This document shows, piece after piece, positions 8,225 to 15,342 of a stretch of DNA of 27,318 nt. The stretch is from an uncultured Lachnospiraceae bacterium (GTDB taxonomy: Bacteria > Bacillota > Clostridia > Lachnospirales > Lachnospiraceae), in assembly GCA_910583815.1 (NCBI GenBank), contig CAJTZB010000011.1, positions 1-27,318 on the forward strand, read 5' to 3'. Below the pieces are notes generated by a model. That model was not told the origin of the DNA. It saw only the letters and a program-made list of their open reading frames with translations, and did no database searches. Each line of letters starts with the position of its first letter. Positions within the stretch are counted from its first letter, which is position 1. Made by a program: the position numbers and the translations under genes.

Positions 8225-8443
8225 TTAAAAGATATCTTTTAAAGCTTCCGGGGAAGCGCCTCCTGCTACGGCTTCTTTATTTGCCTCCTGAATCTGTACA
8301 TACAATTCTTTCCTGTAGATTGGGACAGACTTGGGAGCATTGATGCCAAGCTTTACTTGGTCGCCTTTGATTTCTAAGATAGTAATTTCCACATCATGCC
8401 CAATTACAATGGACTCGTTGGATTTTCTAGACAATGCCAGCAT
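8225..8443 (-). CDS. csrA: Carbon storage regulator CsrA
   Basis: 72 residues. It begins MLALSRKSNESIVIG, has DQVKLGINAPKSVPIYRKE in the middle, and keeps the two RNA-binding positions seen in the family, the Arg in SRK (residue 6) and Arg44. CsrA dimers bind GGA-containing hairpins at ribosome binding sites; in Bacillus subtilis they block hag (flagellin) translation and are antagonised by FliW. Residues 42-43 are Ile-Tyr where Val-His is usual, a mild difference. It starts 4 nt after the fliW stop, with its GGGAG site inside the last fliW codons, so the two are probably coupled. Confidence 0.96.
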   Translation of the reverse strand: MLALSRKSNESIVIGHDVEITILEIKGDQVKLGINAPKSVPIYRKELYVQIQEANKEAVAGGASPEALKDIF

Positions 8444-8447
8444 CAGC

Positions 8448-8912
8448 CTATTCTCCCTTCTTTTCCTTCATCTGCTGAATTACGTCATAAATGTTATATT
8501 TTACAACATACTCCGGATTTTCTGCGATAACCTGACAGCCTTTTTTTGTTTCGACATTGATTACAATTGGTGCTTTTAAATTGGTTGTCATATCTTTTAA
8601 ATTGGACGGAACCGTAAGAGTCAGGAAAATCACCGTATTCTCTTCATTCAGCTCTCCAAGAGGCAAAAGCACTTCATCTTCTACAATCGGATTATAATCT
8701 GTCATAACATGAAACGGATTGATAACCGGAAGCGCCACCATCTCTTCGTCTACGCTCTGCAGCCAGATAATGGAACTGTTTGCTTCATTTTCGTTATTAA
8801 ACAGCAGTGTAAACCGTTTCAAATCCTCAAAGCCGATTATACCCTCATCAAAGGTAAGAATTTTGTCATCATCCAAATCCACTTCGCCAAAATATCTTGT
8901 CTTTACTAACAT
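8448..8912 (-). CDS. fliW: Flagellar assembly factor FliW
   Basis: 154 residues with the characteristic opening VKTRYFGEVDLDDDKILTF, then EGIIGFEDLKRF, and the later VFLTLTVPSN and NLKAPIVIN segments. FliW binds free flagellin and, when flagellin has been exported, binds CsrA and relieves repression of flagellin translation. A GAGAGGGG site precedes the ATG. It lies 49 nt after flgL and 4 nt before csrA, the same order as in Bacillus. Regulation comes from the flgM promoter, as no separate promoter is evident. Confidence 0.96.
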   Translation of the reverse strand: MLVKTRYFGEVDLDDDKILTFDEGIIGFEDLKRFTLLFNNENEANSSIIWLQSVDEEMVALPVINPFHVMTDYNPIVEDEVLLPLGELNEENTVIFLTLTVPSNLKDMTTNLKAPIVINVETKKGCQVIAENPEYVVKYNIYDVIQQMKEKKGE

Positions 8913-8961
8913 GCCGTTCCCCTCTCTTTGCTTTTTCCTTAATTTTTATCTGTTATGCTGC

Positions 8962-10443
8962 CTATAGGAAGTCAAGCAGAGATGTCTGCACAAGCTTCGA
9001 GGCTGCCGAAAGTGACGAATTATATACGGTCTGTGCAGCGGAATATTTGATAATCGTATCTACCAAATCCGCATCTTCATTTTTGGACAGCAAATCTTCA
9101 AAATCTACCTGCTGGTCGGAAAGACGGCTGTCTGTCAGCTGAAGGCGTTTATAACGTCCTCCCAGATCCGCAGCTGCAATATTGATAATCTCCTGCTCAT
9201 TCTCCGTCGTCGTAATACCACGCTGGAACGCCTCTGTCATCAGTGCCGTTTTCAGGGTAAACTCTGAATTCAGCTGCTCCTTAATGCCCTCTAATGTTTC
9301 CCGCTGGTCGCTTGTAAGTGTCGTATCCTCCAGCATCTTGTCTACTTCTGCCATAGAATCTTCTACTTCTTTCACGGCATTTACGGTCTCCAGCACTTCA
9401 TCTATCATGCGGGCGATTCCTGTCGTAAATGCTTCCGAACCTTGGGTATTGATGGTCAGCTTCTGGTTGAAGTTTACCTCATACTGCATCTGCTGGTCTT
9501 CTTTTGTATAATGGATTGTCTTTGCCGCCGGGTCGGAGGTATCCAGTTTTGTGCAGTTAAAGTAATGTTCCGGACGCAGGTCATTCTGGCGGAAACTGCT
9601 CTTATCATAAGTCACATTGATTTCAGAGGCCGTCCGGATAGTGTCATACAGATCATTTCCGATAATCAGCTCTCCCGTCTCAGGAATGAAATTAATTTCA
9701 TCTGCTGCCGGCTGATAAGCACCTGCAGCCGTTACGGAAACCGTATTGACCGGAATTGCAGCACCTGGGTTTCCGTCCTTATCTTTATAAGAAAATGCTA
9801 TATTTTTCGGGTCCAAATCACCATAAGAAAGATTCAGGCGGTATGCCTCTATCTTAGTCGGCATTGCATCATTCCATGCCGCTGGGTTGTTTTTGTCAAA
9901 GCTGTCTAAATCAATCTCTCCGATAACCTTGGAAATTATTCCTATACTTTCGCCGGACAGCGGTTCGTCAATTGTATACTGCAAGGAATCTGTTGCTTCG
10001 TTAAATACAAGCGGAGTATCCGTCTTATAGCCGCTGAATACATAACGGCCCGCATAGTTTGTATTGCCTTCCTGATAGAGCTGTTCTTTGAGCTGCTTTA
10101 AATTCGTCACAATACTGTTGCGGTCTTCTGCCGTCGGATAGTCGTTCGCACCCTGATTGCAGTAGGTATTCATTTTAGTGATGATTTCATTGACAGACTT
10201 CAGCGCGCTCTCTGTAACATCCATCCAGGAAAATGCATCCGGGATATTCCTTTCATAATACTGATTCAGCTCAGACAGGTTTGTACGGAATTTCAATGCC
10301 CTGACCGCAACAATCGGGTCATCAGAAGGCCTTGTAATCTTTTTTCCTGTGGCATACTGCTGCTCCAGTTTATTCATCAGGTTTTTGTTGTTGTTGATAT
10401 TATACAGCGCATTGTTTGTCATCATTTTATTTGTAATACGCAT
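8962..10443 (-). CDS. flgL: Flagellar hook-associated protein 3, FlgL
   Basis: 493 residues. The N-terminal flagellin-like coiled coil is clear (MRITNKMMTNNALYNINNN, then ATGKKITRPSDDP and ESALKSVNEI), as is the C-terminal partner helix (YSAAQTVYNSSLSAASKLVQ, ending SLLDFL). FlgL forms the second hook-filament junction ring between FlgK and flagellin. Many Firmicutes FlgL proteins are about 300 residues, so the variable central region (about 150-350, Asp/Asn-rich) is enlarged here. TGGAGG precedes the ATG. It starts 15 nt after the flgK at 10459-12285. Confidence 0.95.
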   Translation of the reverse strand: MRITNKMMTNNALYNINNNKNLMNKLEQQYATGKKITRPSDDPIVAVRALKFRTNLSELNQYYERNIPDAFSWMDVTESALKSVNEIITKMNTYCNQGANDYPTAEDRNSIVTNLKQLKEQLYQEGNTNYAGRYVFSGYKTDTPLVFNEATDSLQYTIDEPLSGESIGIISKVIGEIDLDSFDKNNPAAWNDAMPTKIEAYRLNLSYGDLDPKNIAFSYKDKDGNPGAAIPVNTVSVTAAGAYQPAADEINFIPETGELIIGNDLYDTIRTASEINVTYDKSSFRQNDLRPEHYFNCTKLDTSDPAAKTIHYTKEDQQMQYEVNFNQKLTINTQGSEAFTTGIARMIDEVLETVNAVKEVEDSMAEVDKMLEDTTLTSDQRETLEGIKEQLNSEFTLKTALMTEAFQRGITTTENEQEIINIAAADLGGRYKRLQLTDSRLSDQQVDFEDLLSKNEDADLVDTIIKYSAAQTVYNSSLSAASKLVQTSLLDFL

Positions 10444-10458
10444 CGTCAGTCCTCCACA

Positions 10459-12285
10459 TTATACGCCCATTTCATTGATCAGCTTGTTAAAAATCTGGTT
10501 CATGACCGTTACTACCTGCGCCGACAGCCTGTATGCTTCCTGATAGCGCGCCAGGCTCATTGCTTCTTCATCGACGTCTACGCCCGACACGGAAAGCCTC
10601 TGGGTCGATACGGAATTTACAATGTCTTTCTGGCTCTTTTCAAAGCTTTGTGCGGCTCTCGTATCTACTCCGACCTCACCGACTAACGTCTGCAGGTAAG
10701 CTGCAGGATCACCCTGCTTGAACATATCCACGTCTGATTTCAGATCGATCAGCTTCTTGACTATTTCTGAATTACCAATACCATTTACAATATCGGATGA
10801 TGCAGCAAACACAGAAGGATTGCTGAGGATTGCATTGCTTACCGTAAAACTGGACGCCGTCAGCATATAGTAGGAAGTCTGCGTCACCGTCAAATCGGAG
10901 GTAAAGCTGTCTATATCGGTGCCGTCCTCTCCCTTTTTGCCGAAACGGTTTAAGTTATATTCTTCTCCGTTTAATGGGCTGTTCGCTGCAAAAAAGTTAA
11001 TGTCCCTGTCTCCGTTTAAATTTATGCCTTCTCTGTGCACAGAGTTGAATTCCTCTGCAAAGGTACGGATAAACTCATTCAGCTGCGCCATATAATATGG
11101 GATTCCCTTATAGTCTACGGAAATACCAACCGAAGCCTGTGTATCTTCCGGATATGCCCTTCTGGTTTCCTGATCCAACTGGAATGTGTAGCTGTAATTT
11201 CCGGTATCCGGGTCAACAGTTACTTCAAAAGAAGAATATGTGTATTCTCCGTTGCCAATCTTGATTCTTCCTTCTCCCGGAATATTTAAGTCAGCAATGG
11301 AATTGATGTTAGTATAATGGACAGTAACTTCGGTTGCACCAAGGTCCACTTCTTCAATAAACCCTTTTAAATTTTCCTCATTGTTTCCGTCCCTGACCTC
11401 AAACAAAGCCTTTAAAGTTCCTGTCAGTGTCCGGCTTTCCGGGTTGATGCGCTCTCCGTTGTCCCAATAAATATCATATAAACCGTCTGCATCGCACTGG
11501 TTCATCTTGACTTCCCTCGGAATCACGTTAAGCTGCCTTGCTTCATAAGTATCTACAAGAATATTTCCGTCCAGACGCACCAGATAGGATGTCATGCCCT
11601 GGTTTCCGATTTCTTTTTCCTCCACGGTGACATTAGCAATTTCTGATAAATCATCAATCAATACTGCTCTCTGGTCGCGCAGGTCGTTTGCATTCTCTCC
11701 GCCGATTTCCAATGTATTTATCTGCTGTGTCAAGCAGGCAATCTGCTGTGACAGCGAATTGATGCGCCCCACTTGATTCTTAATTTCGTAATTGCAGTCA
11801 AGCTGCACCCTCTCCAGATTCGTAGAAAGGGAATTAAAGTATTCGCACAGGCTCTGTGCATGGTTAATCATCTGTGTGCGTACTGTCAGGTCTGCTGGGT
11901 CTTTGGAAAGGTCCTGCAGTCCATCATACATCTTATCAAATGTAACCGTAAAACCCTCTAACTGCACTTCGTTTAAATACGACTGCACTTCTGTCATAAA
12001 GTAGCTTCTTGTGCTGAACTTACCAAACAGCGCGCTGTTTGACCAATATTTTTCGTCAAAATACTGGCTCCGCATCTGTGTAATTTCAGTTACATCGACA
12101 CCTGAACCAAGCATTCCGTATTTGTTGTTTGTAGGAAGAGGCCTGGCTGCCGACTGCTTGATGACCTGCCTGCAATAGCCTCTTGTCTCAATATTCGCTA
12201 CATTGTGGGCCGTGGTATTTAAACCCGATTTTGCAGCAAACAGGCCGGTCGTTGCAATATTTAAACCAAAAAATGTTGATGCCAT
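10459..12285 (-). CDS. flgK: Flagellar hook-associated protein FlgK (second, distal copy)
   Basis: 608 residues. The N-terminus FFGLNIATTGLFAAKSGLN followed by TAHNVANIETRGYCRQ is the flagellar rod/hook signature. The C-terminal helix has SLARYQEAYRLSAQVVTVMN. Both ends, which form the coiled coil inside the hook-filament junction, are intact, and I see no frameshift. It is clearly diverged from the upstream flgK (12439-14223) in the middle, so this is an old duplication and not a recent one. AGGAG lies 6 nt before the ATG. The two genes are separated by a 153-nt gap largely filled by a palindromic repeat. Confidence 0.92.
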   Translation of the reverse strand: MASTFFGLNIATTGLFAAKSGLNTTAHNVANIETRGYCRQVIKQSAARPLPTNNKYGMLGSGVDVTEITQMRSQYFDEKYWSNSALFGKFSTRSYFMTEVQSYLNEVQLEGFTVTFDKMYDGLQDLSKDPADLTVRTQMINHAQSLCEYFNSLSTNLERVQLDCNYEIKNQVGRINSLSQQIACLTQQINTLEIGGENANDLRDQRAVLIDDLSEIANVTVEEKEIGNQGMTSYLVRLDGNILVDTYEARQLNVIPREVKMNQCDADGLYDIYWDNGERINPESRTLTGTLKALFEVRDGNNEENLKGFIEEVDLGATEVTVHYTNINSIADLNIPGEGRIKIGNGEYTYSSFEVTVDPDTGNYSYTFQLDQETRRAYPEDTQASVGISVDYKGIPYYMAQLNEFIRTFAEEFNSVHREGINLNGDRDINFFAANSPLNGEEYNLNRFGKKGEDGTDIDSFTSDLTVTQTSYYMLTASSFTVSNAILSNPSVFAASSDIVNGIGNSEIVKKLIDLKSDVDMFKQGDPAAYLQTLVGEVGVDTRAAQSFEKSQKDIVNSVSTQRLSVSGVDVDEEAMSLARYQEAYRLSAQVVTVMNQIFNKLINEMGV

Positions 12286-12319
12286 AGTAATCTCCTGCTC
12301 CTTTCAGGCTTATCTGGAC

Positions 12320-12435
12320 TAGGGTGTCAAAAGAGTGCTTCGCACTAACCGAACACAATATGCGGTGTTGCAAGTTTACTTGCAAACACACATATTTGTG
12401 CCGGTTATGCCCCCGAAGGGGCTCTTGACGCCCCA
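12320..12435. repeat. Cloverleaf-like palindromic repeat, copy 1
   Basis: About 116 bp, three bases from the flgK stop at 12439. It has imperfect terminal inverted repeats (GGGTGTCAAAAG against the complement of CTCTTGACGCCCC). It also holds a GTGCTTCGCAC hairpin, a long middle stem capped by TTGCAAG-TTTA-CTTGCAA (12368-12385), and a CCCCGAAGGGG hairpin. Copy 2 at 16766 shares the whole layout. At middle-stem position 5 this copy has a G·C pair where copy 2 has A·T, a compensatory change. No coding capacity is credible. Confidence 0.85.
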
Positions 12436-12438
12436 ATC

Positions 12439-14223
12439 CTATCTGGATGCTCCAAGCGTATTCAGCAGATGATCCAACATCTCGCTCACGGTATTGACAT
12501 ATCTTGCCGAAGCATTATACGCCTGCTGGAAGCGAATCATATTGCTGAGCTCTTCATCAGAGGAAACCGCATGCACTGCCTGCCTTTGATTTTCTATGCT
12601 GTTTACAAGAGTTTCCTGTCCTGTATATTCTTTGCGGTATTTTTCTCCTCTTGTGCCAAGTGCGCCAATCATTTCTTTATAGTAGTTATTGAAATTCAGA
12701 TCGGCATAGTCGTTTGGCGTCAAGGTGGAAAATGGTGTCTGCCATGCTGTCAGCAGAGCTTCACAGACCTCAATGGAATAGTCACCTGTACTTCCCTTTC
12801 TGGAAAGCGGAAGTTTGGAAGGATCTTTCAGCAGGTTTGGATTTACCCTGATTTCACCAAGTGTAAACAGGCTGTAGTTATCCTCCGGGTCTTCTTCGTT
12901 GTATTTCCAGACTTCTACATCCTGCCATACACCGTCTACTTCAATCGTAACAGTCGTCCGTTCATAACGGTCCATCGACTTCCGGCTAAACAAAGCTTCT
13001 CCCGGAGTTGCGTCCTCATCCATGCCGACTGGCGCCTTATCCTCATCAAATATCATGATTTTCTCACCGTCTGCAGTTACCACCTGTTTGTTTGGAGAAA
13101 GCAGGTCATTAATAGTTGTTACAATTCCATGAATCAGCTGGTCAAACTGCGCCTGAACACTGACGACCGCAGAAGCATCTGTTGTATTGTTAAATTCTTT
13201 TACGTCTTTATTATACTGCTTTTCTGCCGCTTTATAGTCTTCCTCCCAGAATACGCCGTTTTCATCCGTAAAGTCTTCTTTTTTCGGTTTTTTCGGAATA
13301 TCTGTATATTTGCCGACTTTATCCCCTCTTGCCAGAAGAAGCCCTTTTAACACACCGATGTCAGTGTTTGCTTCCGAGTTCGGCAGAGGATAAAAATTGA
13401 AGACCTTCGCATCGGCATAACATGGCCAGTACGGTTCTAACATTCCGTCTTTCTCATTGACATATCTGGTATCCATATGATATACCAAATCCTCAGTCAC
13501 AAACGGATAATCCTCTAACATTACCGTAACGACGCCGCTTGCATTCTCTTTATAAGTAATTCCGGCAAGCCCGCCAAGCTCATCTAACAGGACATTTCTT
13601 GCATCCCTTAAGTCGTTTGCCTGTTCCTGTTTGCTCGCTTCATACATCTGTATTTTGGCATTCAGTGCCTGAATTTCGTCACCAATCTGGTTGATACGGC
13701 CTACATATTTGTTGATTTCGGTATTCAGGCTTATCTGATATTCTTCGATTTCATAAGCCACTGTTTCCGCACGTTCCATAAAACTGACTGCGGTCTGTAT
13801 AAAATTTGTTCGTGTTACAATGCTGTCCGGTTCTTTGGCAAGCTCCGACATTGCCTCCCACAGTTCCTTGACGGAAGTCTGGAATGCAACTCCTTCGGTC
13901 TCGCCCAAAATTTCCTGCACCTCTACTGTTGTCTCATACTGGGACTGATAAAACTGCTGTCTGCCAAGCTCCTGCCTGTAAGACTTATCAAAAAATATAT
14001 TCCTTACCTGACGGATAGCATCCGCCTGCGCTCCGTGTCCGATCTGAAGATAGGAAATAGAATTCTGTCCGATGTTCCTGTAAATCGAATCACTGAACAC
14101 TGCCTGCTGACGTACATATCCTGTTGTTTCAACATTGGAAAGATTGTGTGCTGTGGCATTCAGTCCTCTCTGGTTTACTAAAAGTCCTGATACACCTGTA
14201 TATAAACTGCTCATCAAGCTCAT
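12439..14223 (-). CDS. flgK: Flagellar hook-associated protein FlgK (first, proximal copy)
   Basis: 594 residues. It starts MSLMSSLYTGVSGLLVNQRG, then ATAHNLSNVETTGYVRQ (the hook/rod signature), and ends with NMIRFQQAYNASARYVNTVS and LDHLLNTLG, the canonical FlgK C-terminal coil. An acidic, Lys/Asp-rich insertion lies around 300-345 (near KKPKKEDFTDENGVFWEED). FlgK forms the first junction ring on the hook. Start at 14223 has AAAGG 9 nt upstream; the ATG at 14214 (MSSLYTG) is also possible. It follows flgN, whose 3' end contains an intrinsic-terminator-like structure, so its expression may be lower than that of flgM-flgN. Confidence 0.93.
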   Translation of the reverse strand: MSLMSSLYTGVSGLLVNQRGLNATAHNLSNVETTGYVRQQAVFSDSIYRNIGQNSISYLQIGHGAQADAIRQVRNIFFDKSYRQELGRQQFYQSQYETTVEVQEILGETEGVAFQTSVKELWEAMSELAKEPDSIVTRTNFIQTAVSFMERAETVAYEIEEYQISLNTEINKYVGRINQIGDEIQALNAKIQMYEASKQEQANDLRDARNVLLDELGGLAGITYKENASGVVTVMLEDYPFVTEDLVYHMDTRYVNEKDGMLEPYWPCYADAKVFNFYPLPNSEANTDIGVLKGLLLARGDKVGKYTDIPKKPKKEDFTDENGVFWEEDYKAAEKQYNKDVKEFNNTTDASAVVSVQAQFDQLIHGIVTTINDLLSPNKQVVTADGEKIMIFDEDKAPVGMDEDATPGEALFSRKSMDRYERTTVTIEVDGVWQDVEVWKYNEEDPEDNYSLFTLGEIRVNPNLLKDPSKLPLSRKGSTGDYSIEVCEALLTAWQTPFSTLTPNDYADLNFNNYYKEMIGALGTRGEKYRKEYTGQETLVNSIENQRQAVHAVSSDEELSNMIRFQQAYNASARYVNTVSEMLDHLLNTLGASR

Positions 14224-14297
14224 ATCATTCAGCCTTTCCCTTTCTCTAAGATTTCTGGTTTTAATAACTGGGCCTTATGGCGCAGCCTCGTACAAGG

Positions 14298-14350
14298 AAA
14301 AAACAGACAGGGAATGCTTGTTACTGCTTTGCATCAAACATCCCTGTCTG
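14298..14350 (-). terminator. Terminator-like hairpin overlapping the end of flgN
   Basis: On the minus strand CAGACAGGGA (14350-14341) pairs perfectly with TCCCTGTCTG (14313-14304), with an inner GCAT/ATGC helix, and six T follow directly. The upstream arm is made from the last flgN codons. It lies inside the flgM-csrA operon, so it should give partial termination or attenuation between flgN and the flgK genes. I found no second sigma28 promoter after it. Confidence 0.72.
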
Positions 14351-14833
14351 AGAAGCGGTCATATCCCACTGTCCCGCATTCTTTGTATAATTATTCCCAG
14401 GCACAATCCTTGCGCTCTGGATAAGATTCATATTGTATGAAATCATTTCAAGCGACTGTTCGATTAGGTTTTTGTTGTGGCCGTTGATTTCCACCAGGCG
14501 CTTTAGCAGCTCTTGCATGTTCTTATGCAGTTCTGCAAGCTGTTTCTGCTCCTTTGGCTGACGCTCTAAAAGTTCGATTAACATCGGCAAGGTCAGTTCG
14601 GAAGGCTTCTTGCTTAACACAACGGCAATGTTGGAAATAACGCCGGCTCTTTTTTGTTCGAGCATGCTTATCTTTCCGATGGTCTCCTGCTCCAAATCCG
14701 TAATCTGCTGCAGTTTCTGCAAATCATTTGAAATGATGGCATACGTCTTTTCCTCTGCGACCGGCAGCATTTCCTGATATGCTGCCATTTCATTCTCAAG
14801 CGTTGCAATCAGTTCTTCCATTAAACTTGCCAT
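14321..14833 (-). CDS. flgN: Flagellar chaperone FlgN
   Basis: 170 residues, nearly all helix: MEELIATLENEMAAYQEML at the start, LEQETIGKISMLEQKR in the middle, and the characteristic tail with NGHNKNLIEQSLEMISYNMN and YTKNAGQ. FlgN is the cytosolic export chaperone for FlgK and FlgL, and the genes for both clients follow it here. It starts 24 nt after flgM. Its last codons double as the upstream arm of a terminator-like hairpin. Confidence 0.9.
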   Translation of the reverse strand: MASLMEELIATLENEMAAYQEMLPVAEEKTYAIISNDLQKLQQITDLEQETIGKISMLEQKRAGVISNIAVVLSKKPSELTLPMLIELLERQPKEQKQLAELHKNMQELLKRLVEINGHNKNLIEQSLEMISYNMNLIQSARIVPGNNYTKNAGQWDMTASQTGMFDAKQ

Positions 14834-14857
14834 GCTTATTCTCCACTTTTTCCGCGA

Positions 14858-15127
14858 TTATAAAGAAAAGCCGTTCAATAGCTTATCTGCCAATGCCCCC
14901 ATTGGAACGTTATACGTACCGTTCGCCATACTTGCCTTAATTTCCTTAACTCTATCCTCACGAATGTCTGCTGACTGGGCCACTGCCTGCTTCGCAATCT
15001 GAAGTTCTCTGCCAAAACCAGAGATCTCCACGGTATCCTTAGAAGCCGCAGCACTGACACCCTGCTTTCTCTTTGTACTCTTCGCCTGATAAAGCTGGCT
15101 GATTTCCGACATAGCATCTATACGCAT
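14858..15127 (-). CDS. flgM: Anti-sigma-28 factor FlgM
   Basis: 89 residues from the ATG at 15127. The family core is SKDTVEISGFGREL, then ADIREDRVKEIKASMANGTY with NVPMGALADKLL at the end, the sigma28-binding helices. FlgM holds sigma28 inactive until the hook-basal body is complete and FlgM is exported. An upstream in-frame start at 15160 would include leader sequence and is unlikely. It is the first gene after a sigma28 promoter (15195-15222), so sigma28 drives its own inhibitor, the usual feedback loop. Confidence 0.95.
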   Translation of the reverse strand: MRIDAMSEISQLYQAKSTKRKQGVSAAASKDTVEISGFGRELQIAKQAVAQSADIREDRVKEIKASMANGTYNVPMGALADKLLNGFSL

Positions 15128-15194
15128 AATTATCACCGTCCTACTTCTTAAATTTAACACATTTTACAGGCCTCTCACAGCTCTTACACACTAT

Positions 15195-15222
15195 ATATCG
15201 GTGTTCGTCTCCAAATACTTTA
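15195..15222 (-). promoter_or_regulatory. Sigma28 (SigD/FliA) promoter of the flgM operon
   Basis: On the minus strand: TAAA (15222-15219), 16-nt spacer, ACCGATAT (15202-15195). Boxes and spacing are identical to the flaG promoter. The predicted start is about 60 nt upstream of flgM. Confidence 0.9.
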
Positions 15223-15259
15223 TAGTCTTTCTGCTTGTTTTTTTGTTTCTTCCTCTTTT

Positions 15260-15281
15260 TAGCATCTGTACACCGATGCTA
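15260..15281. repeat. Short inverted repeat upstream of the flgM promoter
   Basis: TAGCATC (15260-15266) and GATGCTA (15275-15281) are perfect inverse complements with an 8-nt centre. It lies about 38 bp upstream of the sigma28 -35 box. It has no T-tract, so it could be a protein-binding palindrome or part of the lysA 3' end; neither is proven. Confidence 0.4.
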
Positions 15282-15294
15282 CCCTGACACTGAA

Positions 15295-15321
15295 CAAGGG
15301 CACACATTATGTGTACCCTTG
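15295..15321 (-). terminator. Hairpin downstream of lysA (probable 3' end)
   Basis: CAAGGGCACACA (15295-15306) pairs with TGTGTACCCTTG (15310-15321) with one mismatch and a 3-nt loop, 22 nt past the lysA stop. Only a weak T-run follows on the minus strand, so termination may be inefficient and lysA transcripts could read into flgM. Confidence 0.5.
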
Positions 15322-15342
15322 CCAAAGCGATAGCAGCAGTAA

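Noticed and set aside
12368..12385. CRISPR-type repeat
   Set aside because: The palindromic TTGCAAG core occurs only within the two 116-bp elements, with no regular spacers.
12469..13350. 293-codon open frame on the plus strand
   Set aside because: It lies wholly antisense to flgK, is Cys/Phe/Ile-rich with no recognisable domain, and has no ribosome site or promoter. It is a shadow frame.
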